Positions 38,803 to 49,429 of a DNA stretch of 64,000 nucleotides are shown here, in pieces. A model generated the notes under the pieces. It made no database searches, was not told where the DNA came from, and was given only the letters and a program-made list of their open reading frames with translations. Made by a program: the position numbers and the translations under genes. Numbering within the stretch: position 1 is the stretch's first letter; every line of letters begins with the position of its first letter. Source of the stretch: Pseudomonadota bacterium (lineage in GTDB: Bacteria > Pseudomonadota > Alphaproteobacteria > Rickettsiales > UBA3002). The stretch is taken from assembly GCA_040384265.1 (NCBI GenBank), contig JAZKJM010000002.1, positions 57,474-121,473 on the forward strand, written 5' to 3'.

Positions 38803-39693
38803 CTATGTATCACGCGCGGTCGTCAGCGTAATCGGGTTTTGTTTCTGCTCGATCGGCATGATAAACACACGGTCTTCCATGCGCATATCCACACTGCGGA
38901 TGGCTTTGCTCAGCAGCGCCTCTTTTTCCACCAGCGTCGCAAAGCGCTTCCACGCTGCCGTTGGCGCAGATTCCGGCAACATCACCACAATATCGCGCGA
39001 TAGCTGCACGTTCCAGCGCCGCTGGCCGATGCGCACCGCTGCCACCACATCGGGCTTGATGCTCGGCGCACTGTTGAGCAGCGCCATCAGCTCCGCTACA
39101 TGCTGTGGCGCATCGTCGCCCACCACAATCGGCAGCGCCGCCACTTGCTTATATTTTTCGCGTGCCAGCACCATGCCATCGGCATCCACCAATTGCTGTT
39201 TGCCGCCTTGCTGCCACCAGGCAACCGGCACCCGCTCGGTGATGGTAATCGCCAGTTCGTTCGGCAACGCGCGCGTAATCACCACGGTTTTAATTTCAGG
39301 AATGGCCTGCAGTCGCGCCTTCAATTCCTGTAGCGACACCGCCAGAATCGGCGCGCCCTGCTTGATGCCCAGCGCCGCTTTCACCGATGCCGCGCTGGCA
39401 TGGTTGCGGCCAATCAGCGTAATCTGGTCAAGCCGGAAACCCGCATCCGCCGTGTGCTGCCAGAAAGCGTCGGAGCTGGCGCTCATCGATTGCTGCAATT
39501 TGCCCGTATGCATCAGCCACCAACCGCCCACCAGCGCGTAAGAGGCAAATGCAATGCCCCCCGCCATCAGCGCCCGCTTCTTCCATTGCTGGCGGCGCTG
39601 GCGGGCTTTCTTGCGGCCAAATTCCGCCGCCGCCTGCACCCGCGTCACCGGCGAGGATTTTACTTGAACCCGTGTGCGTTTTTTGGCGCTCAT
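38803..39693 (-). CDS. ftsQ: Cell division protein FtsQ
   Basis: Single-pass divisome protein linking FtsB/FtsL to early proteins. 296 residues: basic cytoplasmic tail (~1-40), one membrane helix (ALMAGGIAFASYALVGGWWLM, ~41-61), POTRA domain (FRLDQITLIGRNHASAASVKAALGIKQGAPIL...) and the beta domain. Overlaps ddl by 4 bp, the usual murB-ddl-ftsQ-ftsA order. Confidence 0.93.
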   Translation of the reverse strand: MSAKKRTRVQVKSSPVTRVQAAAEFGRKKARQRRQQWKKRALMAGGIAFASYALVGGWWLMHTGKLQQSMSASSDAFWQHTADAGFRLDQITLIGRNHASAASVKAALGIKQGAPILAVSLQELKARLQAIPEIKTVVITRALPNELAITITERVPVAWWQQGGKQQLVDADGMVLAREKYKQVAALPIVVGDDAPQHVAELMALLNSAPSIKPDVVAAVRIGQRRWNVQLSRDIVVMLPESAPTAAWKRFATLVEKEALLSKAIRSVDMRMEDRVFIMPIEQKQNPITLTTARDT

Positions 39694-40589
39694 CCGTCCA
39701 GCCTCGCCGTGGCCAGAATCCGCGCGACCAGCGTATTAAAATCAATCCCCGCATAGGCCGCAAGCTCCGGCGACAGCGAAAACGGCGTCATCCCCGGCTG
39801 GGTGTTGGTCTCGAGAATATAAATCTGGCCATCACCCTGCTCGTCATAGCGGAAATCCGAACGCGTCAGGCTGCGGCAGCCCAGCGCACGGTGCGCGGTC
39901 AGCGCCATCTGCATCGCTTCGTCGTATTTCTCGCGCGGCAACACCGCCGGGCAGATGTGCAAACTACCGCCCTCGGTGTATTTATTGTCATAATCATAGA
40001 AGCCCGATTTGGTGGTGATTTCCGTCACCCCAAGCGGCACATCATCCAGCACCGCCACCGTAATCTCGCGGCCGGGCACATATTTTTCCACCAGCACCGT
40101 CTCGCCATACGGCCAGTTCTCGCGCGTGAAAAAGAAATTATCGTTCGCAAACACCAGCTTCACGCCCACGCTAGAGCCCTCATTGGCGGGCTTCACCACA
40201 TAGGGCCGCGCCATCACCTCGCGGCCGATCAGCTCGTCCTTATGCGCCACCACGCCGGTCGCACACCGCAAGCCGGCGCTGGTGAAAATTTTCTTCGCCA
40301 TCGGTTTATCCATCGCCAACGCGGAGGCCAGCACGCCCGAATGGGTGTAGGGGATTTTCAGCATCTCCAACACGCCCTGCACACAGCCATCCTCGCCGTA
40401 GCGGCCATGCAGCGCGTTGAAGGCAACGTCGGGTTTCGCTTCGCTCAAATCCTGCGCAATGCGCGACGAGACATCGATCGGCGTCACCCGATGGCCGAGC
40501 GCACTCAGCGCCGTTTCAATCGCCGCGCCGCTGGTCAGCGACACTTCGCGCTCCGCCGATAAACCACCTTTTAAAACCGCGACATGCAT
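39690..40589 (-). CDS. ddl: D-alanine--D-alanine ligase
   Basis: ATP-grasp enzyme making the D-Ala-D-Ala dipeptide for peptidoglycan. 299 residues; KGGLSAEREVSLTSGAAIETAL at the N-terminus, HGRYGEDGCVQGVLEMLKIPYTHSGVLASALAMDKPMAK (~59-97) and the C-terminal RSDFRYDEQGDGQIYILETNTQPGMTPFSLSPELA metal-binding region are typical. The ATG follows a 103-bp gap after murB. Confidence 0.97.
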   Translation of the reverse strand: MHVAVLKGGLSAEREVSLTSGAAIETALSALGHRVTPIDVSSRIAQDLSEAKPDVAFNALHGRYGEDGCVQGVLEMLKIPYTHSGVLASALAMDKPMAKKIFTSAGLRCATGVVAHKDELIGREVMARPYVVKPANEGSSVGVKLVFANDNFFFTRENWPYGETVLVEKYVPGREITVAVLDDVPLGVTEITTKSGFYDYDNKYTEGGSLHICPAVLPREKYDEAMQMALTAHRALGCRSLTRSDFRYDEQGDGQIYILETNTQPGMTPFSLSPELAAYAGIDFNTLVARILATARLDG

Positions 40590-40692
40590 AAGCGTGCATC
40601 ATCCTTTGAATGAAACATGAGGAAAGCGTTGCCGATGGTTGGATTTTTTTGTTGCCGCAAGACTAGCGCAAGCGCGGACGGGATGCAATGGG

Positions 40693-41592
40693 TTAAGCAG
40701 GCAGTCCGATACGTTTGATTTCCCAGCTAAGCTCGACCCCAGCATGGGCGGCCACCCGGGCGCGCACCTGCTCGCCCAGCGCCTCCAGATCCGCCGCGCT
40801 GGCGCCGCCGGTGTTAATCATGAAATTGCAATGCAGCGGCGACATTTGCGCCGCGCCGACCATCAGCCCGCGGCACCCGGCCTGATCGACCAGCTCCCAC
40901 GCCTTATGCCCCTCGGGGTTTTTGAACGTGCTGCCGCCCGTGCGCTCGCGGATGGGCTGGGAGGCCTCACGTTTTTGCTGAATTTCCACAATCCGCGCCT
41001 CGATCGCAGCGGGCGCATCTGCCGTGGTCGCAAACCAGCCACGCGTGAAAATCACCCCCGCCGGGCCGCCATAATGGCGGTAGCTATACTGCATCTGCTC
41101 GGGCGTCAGCGTGATGATCTCGCCATCCGCCGTCACCGCCTGCGCGCGCAGCAGCACATCCTTCACCTCGCGGCCATAGGCACCCGCATTCATCGCCAGC
41201 GCGCCGCCAATAGTGCCGGGAATGCCGCTCAAAAACTCGAGCCCCGCCCGCCCCTGCGCCGCTGCCATCCGCGCAAGGTTGAGGTCGAGCATCGCCGCAC
41301 CCGCAGCCATCACCTCGCCTTCCAGCACCGCATCGGTGAAGCCGCGGCCAAGCCGCACCACCACCCCCGCGATGCCACCATCGCGCACAATCAGGTTGGA
41401 GCCGACACCGATGACAGTGACCGGCAAATCCGCCGGCTTATGCTGCATGAAATGGACGAGATCCGCCGTATCCTCGGGCTTAAACAGCACTTGCGCCGGG
41501 CCGCCCACACCAAACCAGTTGGTGGTCGCAAGCGCCGCATCGAAGCGATAACTGCCGCGAACCTCGGGAAGCTGCTGTCTCATCACCACCAT
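40693..41592 (-). CDS. murB: UDP-N-acetylenolpyruvoylglucosamine reductase
   Basis: FAD enzyme that makes UDP-MurNAc. FAD-binding NWFGVGGPAQVLF, LGRGFTDAVLEGE and GIPGTIGGALAMNAGAYG are visible, and the catalytic Ser lies in GGSTFKNPEGHKAWELVDQAG. 299 residues from ATG 41592, 296 from ATG 41583; neither has a clear ribosome site, because a GTCATCC palindrome ends 11 bp upstream. Small N-terminal differences are therefore uncertain. Confidence 0.95.
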   Translation of the reverse strand: MVVMRQQLPEVRGSYRFDAALATTNWFGVGGPAQVLFKPEDTADLVHFMQHKPADLPVTVIGVGSNLIVRDGGIAGVVVRLGRGFTDAVLEGEVMAAGAAMLDLNLARMAAAQGRAGLEFLSGIPGTIGGALAMNAGAYGREVKDVLLRAQAVTADGEIITLTPEQMQYSYRHYGGPAGVIFTRGWFATTADAPAAIEARIVEIQQKREASQPIRERTGGSTFKNPEGHKAWELVDQAGCRGLMVGAAQMSPLHCNFMINTGGASAADLEALGEQVRARVAAHAGVELSWEIKRIGLPA

Positions 41593-41603
41593 AGAATCAT
41601 GGT

Positions 41604-41708
41604 GTCATCCCGGCCTTGTGCCGGGATCCGGCGGCGCCGCATACTCAGAGTTACCAAGTAACACCAAGCCCGTTTCACGGCCGGATCCCGGGATAAACCC
41701 GGGATGAC
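41604..41708. repeat. GTCATCC palindromic element, family R2, copy 2
   Basis: Starts GTCATCCCGGCCTTGTGCCGGG and ends CCCGGGATAAACCCGGGATGAC; each end is a hairpin and the two ends are inverted copies. Occupies almost all of the murC-murB gap. Confidence 0.8.
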
Positions 41709-41730
41709 AGACTGAATGTGTAACACGGCG

Positions 41731-43203
41731 CTACGCACGTTCTTTCGCTTTGCTGTGCTGGAGTGCGTCAAGTTCCTTCGGCAGCGCCGCCGCCCATTTG
41801 CTGATGCTGCCCGCACCAAGGCAAATCACAAAATCGCCCGGCTGGGCAATGCCCGCCACCAGTTCCGCGAGCTGTTTTTCCGATGGCAGCGCCAGCACAT
41901 GCTTATGGCCGTGACTGCGAATGCCCTCGACCAGGCTATCCCGGCTCGCGCCCTCAATCGGCTCTTCCCCGGCGCTATATACATCCGCGACCAGCACCGT
42001 ATCCGCATTCTCCACGCAGGTGCAGAAATCCGCAAACAGGCTCGATAACCGCGTATAGCGGTGCGGCTGCACCACCGCGATCACCCGCCCGCCGGACGCT
42101 TCCACCGCCTGCCGCGCGCTGCTCAGCGTCGCCGCAATTTCCACCGGGTGGTGGCCATAATCATCGATGATGGTAACGCCACCGCTCTCACCCGTTTTGG
42201 TGAAGCGCCGCTTCACGCCTTCAAATGAACCGAGGCCACGCAGGATCACCGCATCCGCAATGCCTACATCGCGTGCGACTGCAATCGCCGCCAGCGCGTT
42301 GCGCACATTATGCAGCCCATACATCGGCAATTGCACATCCTTCAGCACGCGCCGCTCGCCGCTCACGCGGTCGGCCAGTTCCACATCGAACAGCTGGCCG
42401 TTGGTCACCTGCCGAATATTCACCGCGCGCACATCCGCCTGCGGGCTGGTGCCGTAGGAAATAATGCGCCGATCCACAATCTTCGCCATCAAGGCCTGCA
42501 CCTCGGGATGGTCGATGCACAGCACGCCGAAACCATAAAATGGCAACTGCGTGATGAACTGGTGAAACGCCGCTTTCAGGCTGTCAAAATTGCCGTAATG
42601 ATCGAGATGCTCCGGATCGATATTGGTGATCACCGCAATCGTCGACGGAATGCGGATGAACGTGCCATCGGACTCATCCGCCTCGACCACCATCCACTCG
42701 CCTTCGCCCAGAAACGCATTCGTGCCATACGCATTGATGATGCCGCCATTGATGACGGTCGGCTTCTGATCCGCCGCCATAAACAGCGTCGAGATCAGCG
42801 AGGTCGTCGTTGTTTTTCCATGCGTGCCTGCGATCGAAATCGTCGCCTTCAGCCGCATCAGCTCGGCCAGCATTTCCGCGCGGCGCACCACGGGAATACG
42901 CTGTGTGCGCGCCTCCACCACTTCCGGATTATCCGCCTTCACGGCCGAAGAAATTACCACCACCGCCGCGCCCTGGATATTCTCCGCCCGGTGCTCGCCG
43001 ATGACGACCGAAATGCCATGCTTGCGCAAACGCTCGACCGTATAATTATCCGCCATGTCGGAGCCCTGCACCTCGTAACCGAGGTTATGCAGCACTTCAG
43101 CAATGCCGCTCATACCGATGCCGCCGATGCCGACAAAATGGAGCCGACCCACATCAAGCGGCATGCGGTTACCCGGGGTAAATGCGCGGAATTTTTTACT
43201 CAT
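41731..43203 (-). CDS. murC: UDP-N-acetylmuramate--L-alanine ligase
   Basis: First Mur ligase, adds L-Ala to UDP-MurNAc. 490 residues; nucleotide motif [20 protein letters not shown] loop [11 protein letters not shown] (~117-127), EADESDGTF and [13 protein letters not shown] are all diagnostic of MurC. Overlaps murG by 4 bp. Confidence 0.98.
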   Translation of the reverse strand: MSKKFRAFTPGNRMPLDVGRLHFVGIGGIGMSGIAEVLHNLGYEVQGSDMADNYTVERLRKHGISVVIGEHRAENIQGAAVVVISSAVKADNPEVVEARTQRIPVVRRAEMLAELMRLKATISIAGTHGKTTTTSLISTLFMAADQKPTVINGGIINAYGTNAFLGEGEWMVVEADESDGTFIRIPSTIAVITNIDPEHLDHYGNFDSLKAAFHQFITQLPFYGFGVLCIDHPEVQALMAKIVDRRIISYGTSPQADVRAVNIRQVTNGQLFDVELADRVSGERRVLKDVQLPMYGLHNVRNALAAIAVARDVGIADAVILRGLGSFEGVKRRFTKTGESGGVTIIDDYGHHPVEIAATLSSARQAVEASGGRVIAVVQPHRYTRLSSLFADFCTCVENADTVLVADVYSAGEEPIEGASRDSLVEGIRSHGHKHVLALPSEKQLAELVAGIAQPGDFVICLGAGSISKWAAALPKELDALQHSKAKERA

Positions 43204-44354
43204 GCGGCCTGCTCCATGCCATGTTCCTGCGCGTTGGCGCGCGAGGGTTGGGTAACGAGATCGGCGAGATTATCCGCCGAATTTTCATGGCCAAGCGTGC
43301 GCATCGCCACCGCCGCTTCGCTCAGGCGATGTGGCACGCGCAGCAATGTCTCCAGCCGCACAGCGAGTGCTTCGGGCGTGAAGGCTTCCTGCGTCACCAC
43401 CCAGCCTGCGCCGGTATCTTCAATCGCCTGCGCGTTAAAATATTGGTGGTTATCCGTCGCGATCGGCAGCGGCACCAGCAGCGCCGGTTTGCCCGCCACC
43501 ATCAGCTCCGCCACGGTCGAAGCCCCGGCCCGGCAAATCACCAGATGCGCCGCCGCAAGGCGCGCTGCCACATCCGCAAAAAATGGCGCGAGGTCGACCT
43601 GCATGCCAAGCGCCTGGTATTTCGTGCGCACGGCTTCAATCTCCACCGCGCGGCATTGCTGGTCGAGGCGAATCCGCCCGCGCACATCGGCTGGCAAATG
43701 CTGCATCGCTGCGGGAATAATATCGCTGAACACGCTCGCGCCCTGGCTGCCACCAATCACCAGCAGGCGCAGCATGCCATCCTCCGCCAGCTGCGGATAT
43801 TCCACGCGCGACAGCGCACACACCGCCGCCCGCACCGGGTTGCCCGTCAGCACCGTGCGCGCCTGCGCGCTAGCAGGCATTTTCTGGGTGTCGGCATAGC
43901 TCGTCGCAATCAGGCTTGCCCGCCGGGCGAGCACGCGGTTGACGCGCCCCAACACTGAATTTTGCTCATGGATAATCGTGCGTTGGCCGGTCATCATCGC
44001 CGCCACCATCGTCGGGAAGGAAGGATAGCCCCCAAACCCCACCACCGCCATCGGCTTTAGCTGGCGCATGATGCGCCGCGCCTGCAGCACCCCGCAGGCA
44101 ATGCCCACTACGCTGCGCGCCTTGTTCACCAGCCCGCCACCCAGCGACCCGGCGCGAATAGTATGGATCTGGATCTGGCCGAGAATCCCCTCGGTGCTCG
44201 ACGTATTATAATGATGGAAGCGGTGATCCGTCACCAGCTGCGGGTCGAAGCCGCGCGCGCGCAGCACCTCCGCCAGCGCCAGCGCCGGGAAGATATGCCC
44301 GCCCGTGCCGCCAGCCGCTAAAATCACGGTGCGCGATGATGTTTTGGTTCCCAT
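43200..44354 (-). CDS. murG: Lipid II synthase MurG
   Basis: Peripheral inner-membrane glycosyltransferase that adds GlcNAc to lipid I. 384 residues with [19 protein letters not shown] (glycine loop), [34 protein letters not shown] and the C-terminal [35 protein letters not shown] donor site. Overlaps murC by 4 bp, 57 bp after ftsW. Confidence 0.98.
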   Translation of the reverse strand: MGTKTSSRTVILAAGGTGGHIFPALALAEVLRARGFDPQLVTDHRFHHYNTSSTEGILGQIQIHTIRAGSLGGGLVNKARSVVGIACGVLQARRIMRQLKPMAVVGFGGYPSFPTMVAAMMTGQRTIIHEQNSVLGRVNRVLARRASLIATSYADTQKMPASAQARTVLTGNPVRAAVCALSRVEYPQLAEDGMLRLLVIGGSQGASVFSDIIPAAMQHLPADVRGRIRLDQQCRAVEIEAVRTKYQALGMQVDLAPFFADVAARLAAAHLVICRAGASTVAELMVAGKPALLVPLPIATDNHQYFNAQAIEDTGAGWVVTQEAFTPEALAVRLETLLRVPHRLSEAAVAMRTLGHENSADNLADLVTQPSRANAQEHGMEQAA

Positions 44355-44411
44355 AGCCGCGCATCCTGTCGCGCAACCGGCGTTTAGGCAAGCGTTTCCT
44401 TGCGTTTATCC

Positions 44412-45569
44412 TTACACATGGTAGCGCGCATTGCCCGGCATCCGGTTGGCCTTGGGCTGGCCGAAGCGCTTGCGGGTCAGCGCCAGCATCATGCCCATCC
44501 CGCCCGCCATCGCGATCAGCGACGAGCCGCCATAGCTCAAAAACGGCAACGTCATACCCTTGGCGGGCAGCAGGTTCACCGCCACGCCCATATTCACAAT
44601 CGCCTGGATGCCGAACTCCGCCAGCAGCCCGCCCACGGCAATCATGCTGAACATATCCGGCTCGCGGCCCAGTTTCAAAAACCCGCGCACCACGATGAAG
44701 GCGAACAGCAGCACAATCAGCATGCAGAAAAACATGCCGAATTCTTCGCCCGCGACCGAGAAAATGAAATCCGTATGCGAATCGGGGATATGCTGCTTCA
44801 CCAGCCCCTCGCCCGGCCCACGGCCAAACCAGCCGCCGCCTTTGAAGGCCTCCAGCGATTTCTCGACCTGGTAATTATCGCCGCTCGCCGGGTCGAGGAA
44901 GCGGTCGATCCGCGCCGCCACATGCGACAGCGCATGGTAGGCCGCAAACACCCCGCCAATGCCAAGCACAATCATCCCCGCCACCCACATAAACGGCATC
45001 CCCGCGAGGAAAAACTGAATCCCGAACATGCCTGTCACCGTCACCGTCATTCCAAAATCCGGCTGGATGATGAGCAGCAGCGCCACCACCAGATAGGCCG
45101 CAATCGCCACCCGGTAGCCCGGAAACCCCGGCAGCGATGCCCGCATCGAGAACACCCACGCCAGCACCACCGCAAAGCATGGCTTCATAAATTCCGACGG
45201 CTGGATCGACATGCCGCCAATGCGCAACCAGCGGATCGCGCCCTTATTTTCAAACCCGATCACCGGCAGCAGCAGCAGCAGAACAAAGCTTGCCACAAAC
45301 CCGATCAGCGCAATCTTGCGAATCCGCACCGCATCCATCATCGACACCAGCACCAGCACCACGGTCGAAATGCCAAGGAAAATCTGGTGGCGCGAAACGA
45401 AATAAAAATCCGGCAGGCCGATACGCCGTGCCACCGGCGGGCTTGCCGCCATCACCAGGAAAAACCCGATACAGATGAGCATCATCATCGCGAAAAACGC
45501 CGGACGGTCTACCGTCCACCACCAGCGGCCAATCGCCGTGGTGTTGCGCCGATCAAGCGGTTGCCGCAT
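44412..45569 (-). CDS. ftsW: SEDS peptidoglycan glycosyltransferase FtsW
   Basis: Polytopic membrane enzyme that polymerises lipid II at the septum with FtsI. 385 residues and about ten membrane helices; conserved NKGAIRWLRIGGMSIQPSEFMKP and GLVKQHIPDSHTDFIFSVAGEEFG, with LLPAKGMTLPFLSYGGSSLIA at the end. Overlaps murD by 17 bp. Confidence 0.97.
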   Translation of the reverse strand: MRQPLDRRNTTAIGRWWWTVDRPAFFAMMMLICIGFFLVMAASPPVARRIGLPDFYFVSRHQIFLGISTVVLVLVSMMDAVRIRKIALIGFVASFVLLLLLPVIGFENKGAIRWLRIGGMSIQPSEFMKPCFAVVLAWVFSMRASLPGFPGYRVAIAAYLVVALLLIIQPDFGMTVTVTGMFGIQFFLAGMPFMWVAGMIVLGIGGVFAAYHALSHVAARIDRFLDPASGDNYQVEKSLEAFKGGGWFGRGPGEGLVKQHIPDSHTDFIFSVAGEEFGMFFCMLIVLLFAFIVVRGFLKLGREPDMFSMIAVGGLLAEFGIQAIVNMGVAVNLLPAKGMTLPFLSYGGSSLIAMAGGMGMMLALTRKRFGQPKANRMPGNARYHV

Positions 45570-46947
45570 GGGTGCCTCCCGCTGTTTTTAATTGCTCGAA
45601 CAGCGCCACAAACGCCGCGCCGCGCACCTCGAAATTCGCAAACTGGTCGAACGATGCGCAGGCCGGTGCCAGCACCACCGCCGCCCCGCCGCGCACATCC
45701 GCCTGCGCCGCTTTCTGCGCGGCATCGAACGCCGCTTCCAGCGTCCCACATTGCGTATAGGCCACCGCCCCTTCCAGCGTCTTCGCGAAATCCGCCGACG
45801 CTTCGCCGATCAGGTAGGCATGACGAATCTTCGGAAAATACGGCGTCAGCGGCGCGATGCCGCCTTCCTTGGCCACCCCGCCCGCAATCCAGTAAATCCC
45901 GTCATAGGTCTTGAGCGCTTTTTCCGCCGCGTCGGCATTGGTCGCCTTGCTGTCATTGACGAACTGGACACCGTTCACCGCCCCCAGCCACTGCATGCGG
46001 TGCGCAAGCCCTGGATAACTCTGCATCGCCGTGATAATTTCTTCATGGTAGCAACCGCTCATGAAACAGGCAGCATAGGCCGCCGCGGCGTTTTGCCCAT
46101 TATGCTCGCCCTGCAGCGATTTCACTTGGGTAATATCCCCCGCCATCGGTGTCGCGCCCAGCCGGTTCCAAACCACACCCGCCGATGCATCCACCCCGCT
46201 GCTCAGTTGCTGCGCCGCCGAAATCGCAATCACCCGTGGTGGCTGCTGGCCACGCCGCTGCGTGCAGATCGCCGCACTCACCGCATCATCCACCCCGATG
46301 ATTGCACTATCGCCCGCGCCCATCCGGTCGAAAATATGCATCTTCGCCGCGATGTAATTTTCCATACTGCCATGATGGTCGAGATGGTCCGGCGAAATAT
46401 TAAGCAACACCGCTGTGCTGAAGCGCGTGCTGCTGAGCAAATCGAGCTGATAGGACGACAGCTCCAGCACATACACCCCATCCACACCCAGCGGTGCCAG
46501 CGCCAGCGCGGGTGTACCAAGGTTGCCGCCCACCGCCACCTGCCTTCCGCACGCGCCCAGCACATGCGCAATCAGCGTCGTCGTCGTCGATTTCCCGTTC
46601 GTCCCCGTGATCGCAATATAGCGCGCCAGCGGCTGCGCCCGGTAGAGCAGCTCCACATCGCCAATCACTTCCACCCCGTGCGCCTGCGCCGCATTCACCG
46701 CCGGGTGAGTCAGAAAAATCCCCGGACTCATCACCAGCGATGTGAGCGTGGCATAATCCCATGATTCCACCGGTGCGATGGCCACGCCCGCATGGTCGCG
46801 CTGCAGCGCCTCGCGCGCCGATTCCTTATCATCCCACGCCAACACCTGCGCGCCGGAGGCACGCAGACTCGCCACCGTCGCCCGTCCGGATGCACCAAGC
46901 CCGACCACCCCGTAGGTTTTCCCCGCCGCCTGTGGAATGCGAATCAT
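45553..46947 (-). CDS. murD: UDP-N-acetylmuramoylalanine--D-glutamate ligase
   Basis: Adds D-Glu to UDP-MurNAc-L-Ala. 464 residues; VGLGASGRATVASL at the N-terminus, ATP loop GTNGKSTTTTLIAH (~114-127), LNISPDHLDHHGSM, and NDSKATNADAAEKAL followed by IAGGVAKEG. Starts 1 bp before mraY ends... i.e. the two genes abut at 46947/46948, consistent with one transcript. Confidence 0.98.
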   Translation of the reverse strand: MIRIPQAAGKTYGVVGLGASGRATVASLRASGAQVLAWDDKESAREALQRDHAGVAIAPVESWDYATLTSLVMSPGIFLTHPAVNAAQAHGVEVIGDVELLYRAQPLARYIAITGTNGKSTTTTLIAHVLGACGRQVAVGGNLGTPALALAPLGVDGVYVLELSSYQLDLLSSTRFSTAVLLNISPDHLDHHGSMENYIAAKMHIFDRMGAGDSAIIGVDDAVSAAICTQRRGQQPPRVIAISAAQQLSSGVDASAGVVWNRLGATPMAGDITQVKSLQGEHNGQNAAAAYAACFMSGCYHEEIITAMQSYPGLAHRMQWLGAVNGVQFVNDSKATNADAAEKALKTYDGIYWIAGGVAKEGGIAPLTPYFPKIRHAYLIGEASADFAKTLEGAVAYTQCGTLEAAFDAAQKAAQADVRGGAAVVLAPACASFDQFANFEVRGAAFVALFEQLKTAGGTHAATA

Positions 46948-48036
46948 CTAGCGCAATTTCAACGTCGAGAGGCCAATCAACGCCAGGATCACCGCGATGA
47001 TCCAGAAGCGGATCACCACCGTCGATTCCTTCCAGCCCAGCTTCTCGAAATGATGGTGGATCGGCGCCATACGGAACACCCGCTTGCCGGTGAGCTTGAA
47101 CGACGCCACCTGAATCATCACCGACACCGCTTCCAGCACAAACAGCCCGCCGATAATCGCCAGCACAATCTCATGTTTGCAAATCACCGCCACCGTGCCC
47201 AGCGAACCGCCAAAGGCCAGCGAACCCGTATCGCCCATGAACACCATCGCCGGCGGCGCGTTATACCACAGGAACCCAAGCCCTGCGCCAATCATCGCAG
47301 CGCAGAACACCGCCAACTCGCCTGCCCCCGGTACAAAATCAATATGCAGGTAGCTCGCATACACCGTGTTGCCCACCAGATAGGCAATCAGCGCAAAGCA
47401 CGCCGCCGCGATCATGATCGGCACAATCGCCAGCCCATCGAGCCCATCCGTCAGGTTCACCGCATTGCTCGCCCCAACAAGCACCAGCACCACAAACGGG
47501 AAATAGAGAATGCCGAGATTCAGCAGCACATTCTTCAAAAACGGCAACGCGAGATGGTGGTTGAGCGAGTCCGGCGTCACCATGCTCACCCACACCGCCG
47601 CCGCCAACCCGATCGCAAATTGCGCGATCAGCTTCTTCTTGCCCGACAGCCCTTTGTGGTTTTTCTTCGACACTTTCAGGTAATCATCCGCAAAGCCGAT
47701 GCCGCCGTAACCCAGCGTCACAAACAGCGCAATCCAGACATAATGGTTGGTGATATCCGCCCATAACAACGTCGACACGGTGACTGCAAACAGCATCATC
47801 AGCCCGCCCATGGTCGGCGTGCCTTTCTTGGTTAGCAAGTGCGATTCCGGCCCGTCATCGCGGATCGGCTGGCCGCCCTGCTGCTTCACTTTCAGCCAAC
47901 GAATGAGCTTCGGCCCAATCACAAAACTAATTACCAGCGCCGTGATAATCGCCCCGCCGCTACGGAACGTCAGGTAACGAAACAGGTTAAAAAACTGGAC
48001 CTGATCCGCCAGTGGAAAAAGCAGGTTATAGAGCAT
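46948..48036 (-). CDS. mraY: Phospho-N-acetylmuramoyl-pentapeptide transferase
   Basis: Integral membrane enzyme making lipid I. ATG 48036 with GAGGGG gives 362 residues and ~10 helices. Conserved active-site segments: TPTMGGLMM (~72-80), [22 protein letters not shown] (Asp pair), [11 protein letters not shown] and the [12 protein letters not shown] loop near the C-terminus. A longer frame to 48069 would overlap murF more deeply. With this start it overlaps murF by 11 bp. Confidence 0.98.
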   Translation of the reverse strand: MLYNLLFPLADQVQFFNLFRYLTFRSGGAIITALVISFVIGPKLIRWLKVKQQGGQPIRDDGPESHLLTKKGTPTMGGLMMLFAVTVSTLLWADITNHYVWIALFVTLGYGGIGFADDYLKVSKKNHKGLSGKKKLIAQFAIGLAAAVWVSMVTPDSLNHHLALPFLKNVLLNLGILYFPFVVLVLVGASNAVNLTDGLDGLAIVPIMIAAACFALIAYLVGNTVYASYLHIDFVPGAGELAVFCAAMIGAGLGFLWYNAPPAMVFMGDTGSLAFGGSLGTVAVICKHEIVLAIIGGLFVLEAVSVMIQVASFKLTGKRVFRMAPIHHHFEKLGWKESTVVIRFWIIAVILALIGLSTLKLR

Positions 48037-49429
48037 CGGTTTTCCCCTCAATCGCCTCGACCACCACATCCATCCGGCTGCCGCGCGAACCTTTCACCAG
48101 CACCAGATCGTTCGGCCGCAGCGCTTCGATCACCATCGGCGCCAGCTCGCGGCTGCTCGCCTTATACGCACCGCGCATGGATTCCGGCAAGGCATGAAAC
48201 AGCTTCTCCATAAACGTCCCCGCCGCAAACACCAAGTCCATCTGGTTGTTCACCAGGGTTGGCACCAGCCCGACATGCATTTCCTCCGCATGGTCGCCCA
48301 GCTCCAGCATGTCGCCCAGCACCACCACCGTGCGTACCGCACCCTTGCTCGCATCGCGCATATCGGCGATTTTTTCAATCGCGCCCTTCATCGAAATCGG
48401 GCTCGCATTGTAGCAATCATCCACCAACCGCAAATGGCCGCCATTCAGCCCCAGCTTGGTGATCTGCCCGCGCCCTTTGGGCTCCTTGAAATGCTCCAGC
48501 GCCGCCGCTGCTTTCGCAAGGTCGCCGCCCACCGCATCCACGATCCCAAGCACCGCCACCGACATCAGCGCCCAATGCTTGCCGATCGTGCCAATCGTGT
48601 AGGCCAGCGCCGTGCCCGCAATCGTCGCCTCAATCGCTGAATGCATATCGTCGATGCCGTAATACACCAACCGGCACAGCGCATTTTTCGCGGTGCCAAA
48701 CGAGAGGATGCGATCCATCCCTTTTGCCTGCGCCTGTTTCTTCAGCCGCTCGAAATGCGGGTTATCCGCATTCAACACCGCCACGCCCTTGCGGCCCATA
48801 CCATCGAACACCGCTGCTTTTTCATCCGCAATCGCTTCGACGCTGCTGAAATACTCGATATGCACCGCATCCACCGTGGTGATGAGCGCCACATGCGGCT
48901 GCACCCAGCCCGCCAGCAACGCAATTTCACCCGGATGGTTCATGCCCATTTCCATAATCGCATACTGCACATCGAGCGGCATATTCGCCAGGTTCAGCGG
49001 CACGCCGAGATGGTTGTTCAGGTTGCCTTTCGTCGCATACACCGAGCCCACGGCGCCCATGGCGGTCGCCAACATTTCCTTCGCGCCGGTTTTGCCGACA
49101 CTGCCGGTTACACCAATAAACGTCGCCTTCGAGCGCGCCCGCGCCGCGATGCCAAGCTGCTGCAACGCGCGCTCCACATCCTTCACCACCACCAGCCTGG
49201 CGGAATCCACCCCCGCGACCGGCGCGCTCACCAGCGCTGCCACCGCACCGCGCTCCAGCGCCGCCGCCACATGCGCATGCCCATCCACCCGCGTGCCCGG
49301 CAGCGCCACAAACAGCGCCCCTTCCGCCAGCGTGCGGCTGTCGATGCTGACGGATGTTGCCGTCCAGTCACCGGTGGAGAGGCCGCCTGTCGCGGCGATA
49401 ATTTCCTGCGTGGTCCAAGTCGTGCTCAT
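48026..49429 (-). CDS. murF: UDP-N-acetylmuramoyl-tripeptide--D-Ala-D-Ala ligase
   Basis: Adds the D-Ala-D-Ala made by Ddl, finishing the UDP-MurNAc-pentapeptide. 467 residues; [31 protein letters not shown] (~28-58), ATP loop [15 protein letters not shown] (~104-118), [13 protein letters not shown] and [15 protein letters not shown] are present. Overlaps murE by 4 bp. Confidence 0.98.
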   Translation of the reverse strand: MSTTWTTQEIIAATGGLSTGDWTATSVSIDSRTLAEGALFVALPGTRVDGHAHVAAALERGAVAALVSAPVAGVDSARLVVVKDVERALQQLGIAARARSKATFIGVTGSVGKTGAKEMLATAMGAVGSVYATKGNLNNHLGVPLNLANMPLDVQYAIMEMGMNHPGEIALLAGWVQPHVALITTVDAVHIEYFSSVEAIADEKAAVFDGMGRKGVAVLNADNPHFERLKKQAQAKGMDRILSFGTAKNALCRLVYYGIDDMHSAIEATIAGTALAYTIGTIGKHWALMSVAVLGIVDAVGGDLAKAAAALEHFKEPKGRGQITKLGLNGGHLRLVDDCYNASPISMKGAIEKIADMRDASKGAVRTVVVLGDMLELGDHAEEMHVGLVPTLVNNQMDLVFAAGTFMEKLFHALPESMRGAYKASSRELAPMVIEALRPNDLVLVKGSRGSRMDVVVEAIEGKTDAL